Of a DNA stretch of 60,008 nt, positions 50,472 to 59,994 are shown piece after piece. Each line of letters starts with the position of its first letter. Position 1 is the stretch's first letter. Made by a program: the position numbers and the translations under genes. This DNA comes from Actinomycetota bacterium. GTDB taxonomy: Bacteria > Actinomycetota > Acidimicrobiia > Acidimicrobiales > Microtrichaceae. The stretch covers positions 1-60,008 of the forward strand of contig JADJBW010000024.1 in assembly GCA_016703525.1 (NCBI GenBank), written 5' to 3'. The notes under the pieces are model-generated. The model was not told the DNA's origin. It searched no databases and worked only from the letters and a program-made list of their open reading frames with translations.

Positions 50472-51925
50472 TTAACCCCAATACCGTTCAGTTAGTGTTG
50501 CGATGGTGCAGTTTGTGTTCATGCCTCGTGCAGGATGGACCAAGCCTGTGTCGGAGCGGCGGTTGTCGGATCTGGTGTCGGTGGGGGTGTTGACTCGGAC
50601 GTTCCCACCGGAGGTTGTTGATGCGGTGGTTGCGGAGGCTGGGCGTACTGAGCAGCGGAACAGGTCGTTGCCCGCTCGGGTGATGGCCTACTTCGCGATT
50701 GGGATGGCGTTGCACTCAGAGGGCTCCTACGAAGATGTGCTCGGTCTGCTGACTGACGGTTTGGCGTGGACCGAGCCGGGTGTCGAGCCAGTCAAACTGC
50801 CTTCGAAGTCGGCGATCTTCCAGGCCCGGCGCGGCTGGGGTCCGAGCCGCTGCGTGCCCTGTTCGAGCGGGTCCGCGACGCCGTTGGCAGAGCCGGGATT
50901 GTCCGGTTGTTGGCTGGCGGGCCGCGGCGATGGTCGATCGATGGGGACCACGCTCGACGTCGCCGACACCGAAGCCAACGCGGAGCTGTTCGGTCGACCG
51001 GCGTGAACAAGGATGAGCAGGCTGCGTTCCTCAGGGCCCGGCTGGTCGCGGTCGCTGAGTGCGGAACCCACGCCGTGTTCGATGCTGCGGTGGGCTCAGT
51101 GTGGGACCGGGGAGAACACGCTTGCCGGTGAAGTGATCGGGAGGCTCGAGCCCGGCATGGTGTTGCTGGCAGACCGCGGGTTCTGTGGGTACCCGTTGTG
51201 GTCAAAGGCTGCAGCGACCGGCGCGGACCTGTTGTGGCGAGCCATGAGCAACATGAAACCCCGCCCCATCGAGACGCTTGCCGACGGGTCCTGGTTGGCT
51301 GAACTCCGCCCGAGCGGGAACGCTGACGAAACGCAGATCCGCTCACGATCCGCGTCGTCGACTACGAGATCGACGACGGTCGGACCAACGACAACGCCTA
51401 CCGATTGTTCACCACGATCCTCGACCCCGACGAAGCCTCTGCTGAGGATCTCGCCCTCGCGTACTCGCAGCGCTGGGAGATCGAGTCTGTGTTTGACGAA
51501 CTCAAAGTCCATCAGCGCGGCCCGCGTACGGTCCTTCGATCCAAGTCGCCCGAGCTGGTACTCCAGGAGATCTGGGGTCACCTCTGCTGCCATCTCGCGA
51601 TCCGTACCCTCATGTGGGAAGCCGCTGGCCACGCCCAAGTCGACCCCGACAGAGTCAGCTTCGTCGCTGCCCTCCGCATCGCGCCGCTCCATCGCAGGAG
51701 CGCGCGCCTATTCCCCTGAGGCCACCGATCACGGCTGCACCACGCGATCGCCCTGCTGTGCCAACGACTGAACCCGGCCCGCCGCAACCGCAGCAACCCA
51801 CGGCTCGTCAAACGCAAATACGTCAATTGGCACGTCAAACGTGCCCAACACCGCGACTGGCCCCAACCCACCGGCCCGCCCGTCGCCACAATCCTACGAA
51901 CCTAACTGAACGGCATTGGGGTTAA
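50472..51925 (+). mobile_element. IS4-family insertion sequence with matching terminal inverted repeats
   Basis: Ends at 50472-50495 and 51902-51925 are inverted copies matching at 23 of 24 positions. The inner AATRCCGTTCAGTTAG resembles the ends of IS4. One transposase lies inside on the plus strand. The flanks are palindromic: GGGTTAACCC and GGGGTTAACCCC on the left, GGGGTTAAGAGG on the right. The exact ends and target duplication are therefore ambiguous; 8 identical bases, GGGGTTAA, could be a direct repeat. The element is about 1.45 kb. Confidence 0.85.
50503..51905 (+). pseudogene. IS4-family transposase, at least six frame changes
   Basis: N-terminal IS4 domain SERRLSDLVSVGVLTRTFPPEVVDAVV and RARVMAYFAIGMALHSEGSYEDVLGLLTDGL-type segment. 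Then, in changing frames, RLGSEPLRALFERV, WSIDGTTLDVADTEANAELFGRP (first Asp), GRLEPGMVLLADRGFCGYPLW (second Asp), YRLFTTILDPDEASAEDLALAYSQRWEIESVFDELKVHQRG (YREK-like motif with Glu) and a basic C-terminus ending ATILRT at 51905. Frame changes lie near 50835, 50946, 51000, 51090-51120, 51340, 51685 and 51740. There are no nonsense substitutions apart from frame effects. It is inactive as read, unless these are sequence errors. Confidence 0.85.
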
Positions 51926-51946
51926 GAGGGCGCGCGGATCGTCGGG

Positions 51947-52384
51947 TCACGTGGCCCACGTGTAGGACTGGGGTGTGCCGGGTTTGGGGCACAGGCGGTC
52001 CAGCATGATCGCGATCGACGCGGTCTTCACCAGCCCGACCGACTGCGCCCATGTCGAGCAGTCCGAGAAGTCGAACTGAGCTTCCTCCCCTGGTGGTGTC
52101 TCGATCGGCACCGACGCGGCGTCCGCACGCCGGAACCGTGGGCCGCGCTGAGAGCGAACCCAGCGCACCACCGACGGATACAAGCCGGTGAACGCCTCCG
52201 CCGAGATGATCTGGAACAGCGATTTCGCCAACAGCTTCGGGATGCCGACCAACAACGCGGTCAACCGGTCCGCCCCTGCCGAGATCGTGTCCGGGTGATA
52301 CCCCAGCTATTCGCCGATCTCCACATACGACATGCCCTGGCCTCTCATCGCCAACATGTCCATGTATTCCTCCTGCGTCATCAT
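51947..52384 (-). pseudogene. IS21-family IstA transposase remnant
   Basis: On the minus strand MMTQEEYMDMLAMRGQGMSYVEIGE is followed by an in-frame TAG (52307-52309), then LGYHPDTIS. This is an IstA-like helix-turn-helix N-terminus. After an internal deletion come AFTGLYPSVVRWVRSQRG and a DDE-like start EEAQFDFSDCSTWA. The rest of IstA and the whole of istB are missing; the frame ends in unrelated sequence at 51947. A dead fragment lying between the IS4 and IS66 elements. Confidence 0.65.
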
Positions 52385-52462
52385 GAGCGGCGGTCCCTCC
52401 AGCCCTTCTGTCCATGCCCCCACCATGCGCTGGCCCCTGGAACCGAGCCACCCCCGGAGAGT

Positions 52463-54028
52463 GTAACTGTTCAGTAGGTCGTCTTGATGTCAGGCCGCTG
52501 TGGGCATCCATGGCCGGTCGTTGAACAGGTCGGTGAGTGCGGCGATGGCGCCGATGTCGTGCTTGCGGGTGGTGGAGAGGTAGCTGCGGACGTGGGCGTG
52601 ACGTTGAGCACCTTCGATGCTGCGGAAGCATCCCGATACTTTCCGGTGGATCTTGCCGGGTCGCAGATCGCGTTCGGCCTGGTTGTTCGTGAACGGCGTG
52701 TCGAGATCGTTCATGAACCGCAGGATCGGCTGCTTGCGCGTCGCGAACGCTGTGACGAGGTTGTAGGCCTTGCGCTGGTAGTAGCCGCGGTTGATGCCTC
52801 GGGGTGGATCGGGGTTCGCGGCGATCCCTGCGGCGACAAGGGCGTCGTAGCGGGCGGTGAACTCGCGGACCAGTGCGGGCGCGAGGCGGGCGTGCCCCGC
52901 GATGCGGGCGTCGTCACAAGCGCGGGTGATCTCCACGAGCAGCCCGGCAAGGCCGGCCGCCCAAGACTTCTGGGTGGCGACGACAGCGACTTCTTCGAGG
53001 TCTCGGAGCAGATGGGCTCCACACAGACCGTGTTTCGCGGTTTTGAACTTCCAGTAGAGCGCCAGACGATCGTGGATGATCACCCCGCGGTAGCGGTGGA
53101 GGACCCCCATCTCGATGATCGCGTCGTGGCCTCTGGTCCACGACGCGTGGATCAACGTGTACGCCCGGGTGGACACGACGTGCATCCACACCGTCGCGGT
53201 GCCGACCCGGTCGGTGGTCTCGTCGCAGTGCAACACAACCATGGCCCGCAACACAGCGGTCAGCGCGGCGATGAACGCCTTGAGTTTGCGGCCCGCGTCG
53301 CGGTACATGTTGTCGATCGTCCCCGCGGACACGTCGAGGCCGTACAGGTCTCGCATCGTTTCCTGCACTCGGGCGACCGGGATGTGTTGGCGGGCCAGCA
53401 GATAGACGACGACGGCTCGTACCCGCGCCGAGTCCGCGACCGGGGCCCGCACGTCGGCCGGGAAACGACCCGATGTCGTCGCCCCAAAGTCACAGCGACA
53501 CGAGAGCCGTTGATGCTCGGTTATGACCGGTCGAGGTTCGGGGAGATCGATCACCTGACGCCGCTCGGCCACCTCGCCTGCTACGTCGTGGAGACCAGCG
53601 CCGCAGCCACTGCAACAGTGCGGGCGATGCTCGACCGTCGCGTCAGGAGTGGCCGACATCTTCGGGCCGTACCCCTTCGCGCCTTTCTGCTTGCCGGCCT
53701 TACGAGGCCCACCAGTGCGTGATGTGGCAGCGACCCGTTTCGCCTTACGTTCCTTGGCCTGGCGGGCACGCTCAGCAGCGGTGTCACGCGACGACGGCAA
53801 CGACGAGTTCCCTGACGACTTGCCCGACAACGCCCTCAACCGCTCGTTCTCCGCCGTGAGCTTCGCGTTCGCCGCGCTCAACTCGTCCTGGCGGGCGACC
53901 AACTCGAGCACCAACCCCAACAACTCGGCATGCCCAAGCTGCTCAAGATCGCTACGAGACCGGCCCTCGACCACGAACGCACTCTATCGAACACACGCGC
54001 GACCAGCGCGGACCTACTGAACAGTTAC
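52463..54028 (-). mobile_element. IS66-family insertion sequence with perfect 18-bp ends and 8-bp target duplication
   Basis: GTAACTGTTCAGTAGGTC at 52463-52480 is exactly inverted at 54011-54028. The flanks carry a perfect 8-bp direct repeat CGGAGAGT (52455-52462 and 54029-54036), the duplication size known for IS66. One tnpC-like transposase fills the element; tnpA and tnpB are absent, as in the ISBst12-type subgroup. Intact ends, an open transposase and perfect duplication indicate a recent insertion. Confidence 0.95.
52490..53974 (-). CDS. tnpC: IS66-family transposase (TnpC type)
   Basis: 494 aa, intact. An N-terminal leucine-zipper-like helix (ELLGLVLELVARQDELSAANAKLTAENERLRAL) is followed by the SGNSSLPSS motif, a Cys-rich zinc-binding segment CCSGCGAGL and CRCDFG, and the DDE domain with ARQHIPVARVQETMRDLYG, VLHCDETTDRV (Asp), YRGVIIHDRLALYWKF (Asp), LCGAHLLRDLEEV and FTNNQAERDLRPGKIHRKVSGCFRS (Glu). 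It starts 37 bp inside the right end of the element. Capable of transposition as far as the sequence shows. Confidence 0.95.
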   Translation of the reverse strand: MVEGRSRSDLEQLGHAELLGLVLELVARQDELSAANAKLTAENERLRALSGKSSGNSSLPSSRDTAAERARQAKERKAKRVAATSRTGGPRKAGKQKGAKGYGPKMSATPDATVEHRPHCCSGCGAGLHDVAGEVAERRQVIDLPEPRPVITEHQRLSCRCDFGATTSGRFPADVRAPVADSARVRAVVVYLLARQHIPVARVQETMRDLYGLDVSAGTIDNMYRDAGRKLKAFIAALTAVLRAMVVLHCDETTDRVGTATVWMHVVSTRAYTLIHASWTRGHDAIIEMGVLHRYRGVIIHDRLALYWKFKTAKHGLCGAHLLRDLEEVAVVATQKSWAAGLAGLLVEITRACDDARIAGHARLAPALVREFTARYDALVAAGIAANPDPPRGINRGYYQRKAYNLVTAFATRKQPILRFMNDLDTPFTNNQAERDLRPGKIHRKVSGCFRSIEGAQRHAHVRSYLSTTRKHDIGAIAALTDLFNDRPWMPTAA

Positions 54029-54081
54029 CGGAGAGTTCGGCTAGGCTGAATAGTTATCAACTTCGTTGGGGGAGGGAACCC

Positions 54082-55366
54082 ATGAGAAATCGGGCCGAGC
54101 GCGTCCGTCGCGCCACGGGTGCGGTGAAGGTGGATTCGGGAGCACCCCCTGCGCCGCGGAAGACCGAGTCGGTTGATTGCGATGGGCCCCGAACCATTTC
54201 GCCCGCCCGCATCGTCCCGAGCCTGGGTCATATCCCCGAATTGGACGGGCTCCGCGGGGTCGCAGTGCTGTTGGTGGTCGAGTATCACGTGGTCCTCGGT
54301 CGAGTGCACACGCTTTCGACGGGCCTCGACCTCTTCTTCATCTTGTCCGGATTCCTCATTACGACCCTGCTCGCCGAGGAGCACGACCGACACGGCCGGG
54401 TGTCTCTGCCTGACTTCTTTCGTCGTCGCGGGCTGCGCCTACTCCCGGCGTTGTTCGCCTACATCGCGGCGAACCTCCTGATGGCCCTCGCCGGACATGC
54501 GGGTGTTCCCACCCTAGAAGGCGTCTGGGACCTCCGCACCGTCACTGTCGAAAGCGCTGCCGCGGTGTTCTACATCTACCCCGCGCTCTTGGCTGTGTGG
54601 CCGAATACGGCGGCACTTCGGATGCCCCACCTCCACTCGCTGGGCCAGGAGGAGTGGTTCTACGCGTTCTGGGCACCTACGTTTGCCCGCATGATGCGAC
54701 GGGACCGGGTTCGTCGTGGGATCACCATCGTGATCGTCGTGCTCGCGGTCATCGCACTCGCCCGGCTGCTCGGAGTCATCGACGCCAACCCGGCGCTCGT
54801 CGGGCCACTTCGCCCCGACATGATGTTCCTCGGAGCGGTGATCGCGCTGGGCCGCCGTCGATACCTCACACTGGCGACGCCACAGCTCGACCGACTCCGG
54901 CGGAGGGTTGGCATTGCCAGCGCTCTTGGGACCGCCGGGTTCGCGGTCTCGATCGCTGCGGGCGGGCTGGAAGGTCGGCGAGTGGCCATCGCAGTCGTCA
55001 CGGCCACGAAGCTGTTCGCCGTGTTCCCGATCATGCTCGTGCTCGTGGCGGCGCCAAGCCATCCGCTGCGCCGCGCACTTCGTGCGTCCTGGTTGCAGTG
55101 GTTCGGTCGAGTGTCGTACGGACTGTACTTGTGGCACAGCACCGTGCTGTTTGGGTCAACGGCGGGGCTGAGCGCGCCCCGGCACGGAGGAGATCATCCA
55201 ACATCGACCGACGTGGCTGCTCCACCTCGCAGGTTTCGGCGGTGGGACGGCACTCGCGTGGCTCTCGTTTCGCCTGATCGAAGCCCGCTTCATCGCGATG
55301 GGACGCCGGAACCAGGAAGACACCCGAACGTCGAAGCGCTCGGCGCTTCCGATCCAACTGCCGTAG
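54082..55366 (+). CDS. Acyltransferase family 3 (OafA/YrhL-like) membrane protein, frameshifted near the end
   Basis: Multi-helix O-acyltransferase that acetylates surface glycans. It shows IPELDGLRGVAVLLVVEYHV (Arg and His of the family), TGLDLFFILSGFLITTLLAEEH, DFFRRRGLRLLPALFAYI, HLHSLGQEEWFYAFWAPTF and SYGLYLWHSTVLFGS. The frame then breaks at about 55185; the next frame gives EEIIQHRPTWLLHLAGFGGGTALAWLSFRLIEARFIAMGRR and stops at 55366, the normal C-terminus. No SGNH domain. A GGGGGAGGG ribosome site precedes ATG at 54082. It lies between IS66 and IS630 and may be cargo or a stranded resident gene. Confidence 0.85.
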
Positions 55367-55464
55367 ACGGAGCGCCTCGCCGTTGGGGCCGCCGATCTCG
55401 GCGTGTACATGCCGGCGGACCTTCGAGTGATCGAGACTCGGCTCAACACGATGCCCCGCCCCTA

Positions 55465-56615
55465 GTGGTCCGTCGCTGAAATAGCGAACCGGGTTAGTGT
55501 GGAGGGGTGCCGATTGAAATTGCCGCCCCGTTGAAGGTGTCGCCCGAGGATCGGGCCGAGTTGGAACGGATGGCGGTGTCGTCGTCGTTGCCGTACCGGG
55601 TGGTGGTGCAGTCCTCGGCGTTGTTGTTGGCCGCGGCCGGTGAGTCGAACGGGGCGATTGCGCGGGCGTGCGCGACGACGACGGGAACAGTGCGCCGGTG
55701 GCGCACCAAGTTCGAGACCGGTGGGATCTCAGCGGTCGGGTCGATCGCGAAAGGTCGGGGCCGTAAACCCGAGATCGCTGAGTCGGTGATCGACGCGATT
55801 GTGAACGACACGTTGCACACAGTTCCTGATGATGAGTCGACGCAGTGGTCGACCCGGACGATGGGCGAGCGTCACGGGGTCGGCAAGGACACCGTCGCAC
55901 GAATCTGGCGGGCCCGGAAGCTACGACCGTGGCGGGTCGATACGTTCAAGTTGTCCAACGACCCGGATTTCGAGGCGAAGCTGGTTGATGTTGTTGGGCT
56001 GTATCTGAACCCGCCGGAACGGGCGGTGGTGTTCAGCTTCGATGAGAAGACCCAGTGCCAAGCGCTGGATCGCACCCAGCCGTCGTTGCCTCTCAAGCCG
56101 GGCCGTGGCCGGACGATGACCCACGACTACAAGCGGAACGGCACGACCGATCTGTTCGCGGCGTCGAACGTCGGGACCGGTGAGGTGTTGCACCACACCC
56201 GCAAGTCCCACACCGGCGAGGACGTGTTGGCGTTCTTCCGCTGGATCGACGTCCACACACCACGGAACCTTGAGATCCATGTGGTGTTGGACAACTTGTC
56301 GGCGCACAAGTCCGAACCGGTGAGGGCGTGGTTGGCGAAACCTGCCCAGAAGCGGTGGCATCTGCATTTCACGCCGACGTCGTCGTCGTGGCTGAACCTC
56401 GTCGAGGGATGGTTCGCCCAGTTGACGAACAAACGGCTTCGCACCGGCAGCTTCAACAGTGTCGCCGCGTTGAACGAAGCGATCGACGTGTGGGTCTCAC
56501 ACTGGAACGACGACCCCCAACCGTTCGTGTGGGTCAAGACCGCCGAGGAACCATCGCCAAGGTCCAGCGGGGCCGAGCCGCACTGACCCAGCAGATCAAA
56601 TCCGCGACGGACCAC
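55465..56615 (+). mobile_element. IS630-family insertion sequence in a TA target
   Basis: The ends GTGGTCCGTCGC (55465-55476) and GCGACGGACCAC (56604-56615) are perfect inverted copies, flanked on both sides by TA (55463-55464 and 56616-56617), the target duplication typical of IS630/Tc1-type elements. The single transposase gene runs to the right end, its stop using the duplicated TA. Confidence 0.93.
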
Positions 56616-56618
56616 TAA
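55507..56618 (+). CDS. IS630-family transposase, with a late frameshift
   Basis: N-terminal helix-turn-helix (LLAAAGESNGAIARACATTTGTVRRWRTKFETGG), linker helices with WSTRTMGERHGVGKDTVARIWRA, then the DDE domain: VVFSFDEKTQCQAL (Asp), IHVVLDNLSAHKSEPVRAWL (Asp) and TPTSSSWLNLVEGWFAQLTNKRLRTG (Glu). After WVKTAEE one base is missing near 56550; the next frame reads TIAKVQRGRAALTQQIKSATDH and stops at 56618 in the element end. All catalytic residues are present, so with the indel corrected it would be functional. GTG start. Confidence 0.9.
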
Positions 56619-56727
56619 CCTCAACTGGACCACCGCCCAGGACATCTACACTGGCCGTGGCGCGATGACCGATTGAACTCGCCAACCACACCCCCAAGCC
56701 ACCCCGTGAAAGATCAGGGCTACACGA

Positions 56728-57267
56728 TCAGCCGGGATCGTTCTCCACCGCCGACATGGCCGAAGCGTCGCAGCGGGTCTTAGCCGCCCTCGACCTTTCG
56801 TTCTCCGTGAACTCGTCATGGAACGTCAGGGTCACGCTGCCGTCTTCGTTCGTGAGTCCTTGGTCGGATCGCTGAATGACTGTATACCCAGCGATCTTCA
56901 TGCAGGCGATGTACCGGGGATTGTATGCCTCCTGCACATCGCGCGAAGAGATTGGCGATGCAGATCGGCCGCGGGCACCGCGGGGCGACCCGGCACATGC
57001 CTCAACGGCCCGTTGGTTCTCAGCTCCGCTGGCTTCCACGCTGAAGCCACCGCCATCGATGTGGATCTTTGCCACGGCGTCACTGTCGGCGATGCATCGG
57101 ATCTTGCGAGCGGCAACAGGATCCTTCTTCTCCATTGCGTCGGCGACCTCGCGCATCTGTCCATCTGTCTGTCCGTCGACGCTTGAAGTCGCAGCGCAAC
57201 CGGCCAGCAAGCCAACACAGGCAACGCTGGTTGCACCGAGAATGTTCCGAAATGAGACGGTCGTCAC
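56728..57267 (-). CDS. Putative lipoprotein of unknown function
   Basis: 179 aa. The signal peptide FRNILGATSVACVGLLAGCAA has a lipobox (LAGC, Cys about 24), so it should be anchored outside the membrane. The mature part is charged, with AMEKKDPVAARKIRCIADSDAVAKIHIDGGGFS, RYIACMKIAGYTVIQRSDQGLTNEDGSVTLTFHDEF and several cysteines that could pair. The family is not recognised. An AAAGGA ribosome site precedes GTG at 57267, so unlike most genes here it has a leader. It sits between the IS630 element and menA, and composition is slightly less GC-rich than the men genes. Confidence 0.65.
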   Translation of the reverse strand: MTTVSFRNILGATSVACVGLLAGCAATSSVDGQTDGQMREVADAMEKKDPVAARKIRCIADSDAVAKIHIDGGGFSVEASGAENQRAVEACAGSPRGARGRSASPISSRDVQEAYNPRYIACMKIAGYTVIQRSDQGLTNEDGSVTLTFHDEFTENERSRAAKTRCDASAMSAVENDPG

Positions 57268-57396
57268 GCCATTCCTTTCGCCGGTTCGGGCTCAATTAGA
57301 CCGGCGAACACGTCGGCTCACAGTTGAACTCGCAGGTCGAGCGAAATGATACGGCCCGCGCACCATCAGCGACCAGCAGCGCGGTCGGGCCGACGG

Positions 57397-58403
57397 TCAC
57401 AGTTCGACCGAGAGCACCAACCCAACGGCCAACAGGATCCCGAAGACCAGCTGCGCCCGGCCGGTCTTGACGAGCACCGGGATGAGCGCCGGCCCGCTCG
57501 CTCCACCCAGCACCGCCATCACCGGCGGATTGGCCGCAACCACACCGGCAAAAGCGCAGGCGCAGCGCCGGCACGTCCGCTCAGCCCGGCGATCATCGGG
57601 AGCAGCACGAACGGCGCAACCATGAGCCCGACGTACAGGAACCGCGTGCGGCGATCCCCGAGCTTCACCGCCAGCGTGCGCTTGCCCGAGATCGTGTCGC
57701 CCGGGATGTCGCGCAGGTTGTTCACCACGAGCAGCGCCGTCGCCAGGCATCCGAGCACCACACCGGCACCGACGCTGAGCCACCAGGCCGAGCCGTCCAT
57801 CAGCTGCAGACGCCCGCGGTTCAGCTGCACGTAGGTCGAGCCAACCGTCGCGACGAGCCCGAAGAACGTGAACACGAACGCCTCGCCCAGCCCGAGGTAC
57901 CCGTACGGCTTCGGTCCACCGGTGTAGAAGTAGCCCGCCGCAATGGCGGCGACACCGGCCGGCACGAGCTCCCACCCCACGCGCAGCGCCAGCATGCCGC
58001 CGGCGACGCCTGCGACGAGGAACGTCAGGACCATCGCCACCTTCACCTCGGCGGCGGTCGCCAATCCGTTGCCCACCAGACGCGGCGGGCCGACGCGCTT
58101 GGTCGGGTCGTCGGTCCCCCGCTTGCCGTCGCTGTAGTCGTTCGCGTAGTTCGTTGCGATCTGCAGCGCGAGTGCCACCACCAGCGCCAGCGCGAAGTTG
58201 AGCAGGTCGAGCGCCGCGATGCCTCGAACCCAGAACGGCTGTGGCGGGAAGGAGTCCTTGACGGCATCGACGCGGTCGGCGAGTCCCCACGCACACGCCG
58301 TTCCCACGAGCACGGGGACGACGGCAGCGGGCAGCGTGCGCGGCCGGGCGCCGAGCATCAACGACCAGGCACATCTGAGGCGCCAGGCCGATGACGTTCC
58401 CAC
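57397..58403 (-). CDS. menA: 1,4-dihydroxy-2-naphthoate polyprenyltransferase MenA, with one frameshift
   Basis: UbiA-superfamily membrane prenyltransferase that attaches the isoprenoid tail to DHNA. It shows LGARPRTLPAAVVPVLVGTA, ALQIATNYANDYSDGKRGTDDPTKRVGPPRLV (first Asp-rich motif), YTGGPKPYGYLGLGEAFVFTFFGLVATVGSTYVQ and VNNLRDIPGDTISGKRTLAVKLGDRRTRFLY (second motif). After GRAGAAPAL the frame breaks in the A-run at 57550-57553; the other frame gives AGVVAANPPVMAVLGGASGPALIPVLVKTGRAQLVFGILLAVG to the stop. GTG at 58403 is the likely start. It is separated from menG/F/D/H by the IS cluster. Confidence 0.9.
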
Positions 58404-58497
58404 CCGTTCGAGCGCCGCTGCTCGTACCGCAGATCAACCCGAGGCCGCTGCCGCCTGGTATGCCTCAGGTATTGCCTCGCTCAGAAGGGGACAGGGC

Positions 58498-58667
58498 AAC
58501 TCAGTCGAGCGGCGGCCCTTCCTGGGCCTGGGCAAAATAGAAGTAGAGGTCGCCAAGGTCACGAATGTCAAGCGCCGCTTCTTCGCTCCAGGGTCACCCC
58601 GGAGCGACTCCAGATAGAGGACAGCTTCTACCGCGGCGAGAGGTCGAAGTCGTCCCCCTCCAGTGCT
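58498..58667 (-). pseudogene. Fragment of a small acidic protein
   Basis: Three short pieces in different frames on the minus strand look protein-like in order: LALEGDDFDLSPR, then EAVLYLESLRGDP, then SEEAALDIRDLGDLYFYFAQAQEGPPLD ending at 58498. I do not recognise the family. No start codon fits, so it is either a truncated gene or a gene with two indels. The remaining stretch 58404-58497 upstream of menA shows nothing else. Confidence 0.3.
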
Positions 58668-58670
58668 AGC

Positions 58671-59303
58671 TCATGTCATGCGCGTTGACGGAATTCGGCC
58701 TCGTTCACCGCGCGGCCCCCTTCGCCTCAGAACCCCGACGGAATTCAGCATTCGATCACGAATCTGAGACTCGGTCCAACTCTCGCGTCGCAGTGACAGG
58801 ATCATCGTCGACCAGTACCGGTCGCAGTGCCACTCATGGTCCTTGAGCAGCCCTTCAACCTCGAATATGCGATTGGCTCCGCTCCGAAAGGCTCCAAAGG
58901 ACATCTCAGACGTCTCGGCGTAAATCTTCCGAAACGGGAACCGGTAGAAGGTCTGCTCCAAGAAGAGCAAAAGGCCCTCGAAAGGAATGACTGCGGTTCG
59001 ATAGGGTCTGAGCACGAGCATCGCGAGCTGAACCGTGCCGTGCCGGTAGCTCGGCCGGAGAAGCTGAACCAGCGCTGTGGGCTCACCAGTGCTTCGTCGG
59101 CACACCACCTGCTGGAAGTGCACATCCTCCCAAAGACGCTGGGCGAAGGCTTCAAGAGACACTGACGTGCCAAAGTACCGCCACGACAACTCAGTCGCGT
59201 GCTCCGTCGCCGTCTCGAAGAGCAACGGAACATCACCTGGCACGAGCGGGCGGATGAAAGACCTGGAAGTGCGCCCAGGACATGAAAGTGGCCGCGGGTG
59301 CAT
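58671..59303 (-). CDS. GNAT-family N-acetyltransferase
   Basis: 210 aa. The GNAT fold is suggested by FIRPLVPGDVPLLFETATEHATEL, SLEAFAQRLWEDVHFQQVVCRRSTGEPTALVQLL, AMLVLRPYRTAVIPFEGLLLFLEQTFYRFPFRKIYAET and NRIFEVEGLLKDHEWHCDRYWSTMILSLRRESW. The acetyl-CoA loop is poorly conserved. The pattern resembles RimJ-like acetyltransferases in secondary-metabolism or surface-sugar clusters; the acceptor is unknown. Codon use is less GC3-biased than the core genes, consistent with acquisition. The ATG at 59303 is the first in frame. Confidence 0.72.
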   Translation of the reverse strand: MHPRPLSCPGRTSRSFIRPLVPGDVPLLFETATEHATELSWRYFGTSVSLEAFAQRLWEDVHFQQVVCRRSTGEPTALVQLLRPSYRHGTVQLAMLVLRPYRTAVIPFEGLLLFLEQTFYRFPFRKIYAETSEMSFGAFRSGANRIFEVEGLLKDHEWHCDRYWSTMILSLRRESWTESQIRDRMLNSVGVLRRRGPRGERGRIPSTRMT

Positions 59304-59321
59304 TAGCCGGTGAGTTGTCCG

Positions 59322-59994
59322 TTACCGCTGCTTCGCCGCACCGAGCACTTCGTCGCGTGTCGCATAGCCCTTGAGCATCGACCGAGCCTCGTCCTCGCCT
59401 ACGAACGGGAGCGAGAGCCGACCGTCGTCGAGCACGTCGATGAAGTAGTCACTAACATGCAACACACCGATAGAGTTCGGTCGCATAGCCACGTCCGAGA
59501 TGTCTGCCAACGGGAGCATCACCTCCCCATCGCCATCAGTCCTCGCCGACCACCTTGAGGTCGAGGTGCGGGTAGATCCCCATCGTCACCCACGTATCCT
59601 GCGTCGGCACGTTCACGGCCTCAGTGACCTGCACGAGAGCGCGGAAGCTCTGCCACTGAACCTTCGGGTCGGAGAACGACGTACGGATCGTCACCGAATC
59701 GTCCGGTTCGCCAGCGTAGAACCCGTCGAGCGGCTCAACCTCGGTAATCCTGCCAACGACTATTCCCCGAAACGATTTCTCCATCATGTTCGGCGACTTC
59801 AGTGCTTTGAGCACCTCGCCCAGATTCGCGAATGAGCCGGGAGCGTGGGAGGCACTACCGCTCATGAGGGTCATCGTGTGCGCGTACGTATCCGAATGCG
59901 CACCGGCAGCGGCAGCGCGAGCATCCCCCTCCCCGCCACAAGCGACCGCCGAGGCCAACCCTGCGAGTAGAATAAGCCGAGTCATCAGCTTCAT
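59322..59994 (-). CDS. Putative lipoprotein with one frameshift
   Basis: The signal peptide TRLILLAGLASAVACGG carries a lipobox Cys at about residue 19. The mature part contains FRGIVVGRITEVEPLDGFYAGEPDDSVTIRTSFSDPKVQWQSFRALVQVTEAVNVP and reaches HLDLKVVGED, where a stop appears. One inserted base at about 59535-59539 explains this, because the next frame continues DGDGEVMLPLADISDVAMRPNSIGVLHVSDYFIDVLDDGRLSLPFVGEDEARSML to 59322. Corrected length is about 223 aa. The family is not recognised. An AAGGA ribosome site precedes ATG at 59994. Confidence 0.68.

Noticed and set aside
50472..54028. Composite transposon formed by the IS4 and IS66 elements
   Set aside because: Ends belong to different families, and IS66 has its own target duplication, so the insertions are independent.
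54082..56618. Defence island between IS elements
   Set aside because: The only non-transposon gene is an acyltransferase; no nuclease, helicase, toxin or reverse transcriptase was found.
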